NCBI GenBank assembly: GCA_937958265.1
Contig: CALGNX010000017.1
Span: forward strand, 62,001 to 126,000
Direction of reading: 5' to 3'
DNA length: 64,000 nt
DNA from: an uncultured Algibacter sp.
GTDB taxonomy: Bacteria; Bacteroidota; Bacteroidia; Flavobacteriales; Flavobacteriaceae
The position numbers were made by a program, and so were the translations under genes. Positions within the stretch are counted from its first letter, which is position 1. The number at the start of each line of letters is the position of its first letter. Positions 62,946 through 64,000 of this stretch are shown piece by piece. Below the pieces are notes generated by a model, which searched no databases, had not been told where the DNA came from, and saw nothing but the letters and a program-made list of their open reading frames with translations.

Positions 62946-64000
62946 TTATATACCTTGTACCATAGATTTTGTAATGCGTGCCGATGCTATCTTTGAAGCT
63001 ATAACACCTAAAACAGAAATGGTTAAAAAAACAATAAAAAAGTTTTCAATTTTTATGGTAATAGGGTAGGCTAGTGTTGGAGTTATCATAACTAAATTAA
63101 ATGTTTTTTGTAGTACAGTTATTATTACCGCTATAGCCAAGCCAATTAAACCACCTACAATACTCATTAGACTTCCTTGGAAAAAAAATATTCTTCTGAT
63201 GTCTGCTAACTTGGCACCTATATTATAAAGCGTACGGAGGCTTCTCTTTTTATCTAGCATCATCATTATTAAGGATCCAATAATATTAAAAAATGCAATA
63301 ATTAATATAAGTGTGAAAATAAGGTAAACTGCTAAATTCTCTGTGTTTAGCATTTTATAAAGCGCATCGTTAAGCTGCGCTCTATTTTTTATAAGTACTT
63401 TGTCTCCTAAAATAGCTTGAATATTTTTTTTAGCCTGTATCTCGTCCATACCATCGGCTAATTTAAACTCCAAATGTGTAATTTGCTTGCTTTTATAGCT
63501 AAGTAAATTTCGAGCCATATCGATGGGCGCAAAAACATAAGTATCGTTTAGGTTTTCATTAATATAAAATGTGCCTACATTTATAGCATTTATAGTATTA
63601 AAAGCATTTTTAGTAGATGTTATCTGCCCTTTTCCTGGTTTGGGCACATAAACTCTAATGGGCTTTGTAAAGTCCAGCACGCCTAGAGACAAACTACTTG
63701 AGATACCCCAACCTATAACTAATTGATTGGTTTTTTGCTCTAACCAACTGCCATTGTCTAGCGTGGCATTTATAGGAACTACGTTCTGAAAATGCGCATC
63801 GACCCCTTTAATAATGGCAAAGGTATTTTTATCTTGCGTGGAAAGAAATACGCGCTCTTCAATAATTTTTGAGTAGCTTATTATATCGCTTAGCTTGTTT
63901 AGCTTTTCTATTTCGGTATCTGTTAAAACAAAGGATTTACCTGCTGTCGCTTCAGCCTTTAAATCGGGATCTACTTGGCTTGAAAATTGGAGCGTAAAAT
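62946..64000 (-). CDS. FtsX/LolE-like ABC transporter permease (partial, runs off the right edge)
   Basis: The frame is open from the right edge to the stop at 62946 (about 350 residues shown); a TTG at 63692 is not the real start, since codons continue upstream without a stop (e.g. FAIIKGVDAHFQNVVP, then LVIGWGISSSLSLGV). The visible part is a MacB-like periplasmic domain followed by three membrane helices (ENLAVYLIFTLILIIAFFNI, SLMSIVGGLIGLAIAVII, and FFIVFLTISVLGVIASKIA). This is the C-terminal half of a LolC/LolE or FtsX-type permease. The ATPase partner and substrate lie outside; lipoprotein release is likely by family. Confidence 0.85.
   Translation of the reverse strand, partial: FTLQFSSQVDPDLKAEATAGKSFVLTDTEIEKLNKLSDIISYSKIIEERVFLSTQDKNTFAIIKGVDAHFQNVVPINATLDNGSWLEQKTNQLVIGWGISSSLSLGVLDFTKPIRVYVPKPGKGQITSTKNAFNTINAINVGTFYINENLNDTYVFAPIDMARNLLSYKSKQITHLEFKLADGMDEIQAKKNIQAILGDKVLIKNRAQLNDALYKMLNTENLAVYLIFTLILIIAFFNIIGSLIMMMLDKKRSLRTLYNIGAKLADIRRIFFFQGSLMSIVGGLIGLAIAVIITVLQKTFNLVMITPTLAYPITIKIENFFIVFLTISVLGVIASKIASARITKSMVQGI

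Noticed and set aside
1-64000. CRISPR arrays, insertion sequences, prophage, rRNA
   Set aside because: No regularly spaced repeats, transposase, phage structural genes or rRNA sequence was seen anywhere in the window.

Overview
The window comes from an AT-rich genome of the Bacteroidota, most likely a marine member of the family Flavobacteriaceae. The evidence is the set of genes and signals: type IX secretion (T9SS) C-terminal sorting domains, a complete Bat aerotolerance operon, IPExxxVDY next to pyruvate kinase, many lipoproteins with short LSC-type lipoboxes, a carboxypeptidase-D-like TonB receptor, and several TAnnTTTG promoter boxes of the Bacteroidota type. Clear Shine-Dalgarno sites are mostly absent, as is usual in this phylum. 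No species call is made.

Layout. 1-1.6 kb: the 3' end of a large T9SS-secreted protein, probably a metalloprotease. 1.9-4.5 kb: prs, rplY and pth on the minus strand. 4.6-7.4 kb: tRNA-Leu(CAA) and a lipoprotein family 2 glycosidase. 7.4-11.9 kb: a DabB/DabA inorganic carbon transporter followed by a universal stress protein gene broken by one in-frame TAG. 12-21.3 kb: the eight-gene moxR-DUF58-(BatD-like)-batA-batB-batC-batD-batE operon. 22-24 kb: IPExxxVDY protein and pyruvate kinase, overlapping by TAATG. 24.4-31.3 kb: mostly plus-strand accessory genes, including an expansin with a T9SS sorting tail, DinB (minus strand), a CYTH enzyme, a YciI-like lipoprotein, a CAP-domain lipoprotein, an OmpA-domain protein with a cysteine cluster, and a membrane-anchored helix-hairpin-helix protein. 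31.5-42.9 kb: a minus-strand run of envelope hydrolases (lipase-like, S41, DUF885, M1, S8, metallo-beta-lactamase fold) plus an OmpA protein and rnpA. 43-50.4 kb: a TonB receptor/PepSY locus with a small Cys/His-rich protein, a CPA1 antiporter with an RCK domain, and an alpha/beta hydrolase. 50.7-58.8 kb: a five-gene alpha-glucan operon, glgA(GT4 type)-glgC-glgE-mak-glgB. 59.4-64 kb: lepA, dusB and the C-terminal half of a FtsX/LolE-like permease running off the right edge.

How the genes work together. The alpha-glucan operon is the clearest coherent system: ADP-glucose from GlgC, maltose-1-phosphate from a GlgM-like GT4 synthase and from maltokinase, polymerisation by GlgE and branching by GlgB. 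This is the layout known from actinobacteria, here without treS. The Dab pair should supply bicarbonate. The Bat operon couples a MoxR ATPase to two membrane von Willebrand A proteins and periplasmic TPR/beta partners. The TonB/PepSY locus looks like metal or metal-chelate uptake.

No CRISPR array, insertion sequence, prophage or rRNA was seen. The best candidates for new biology are the T9SS-tailed expansin, the GlgE operon in this phylum, the OmpA/helix-hairpin-helix pair, and the nonsense-interrupted stress protein behind dabA.
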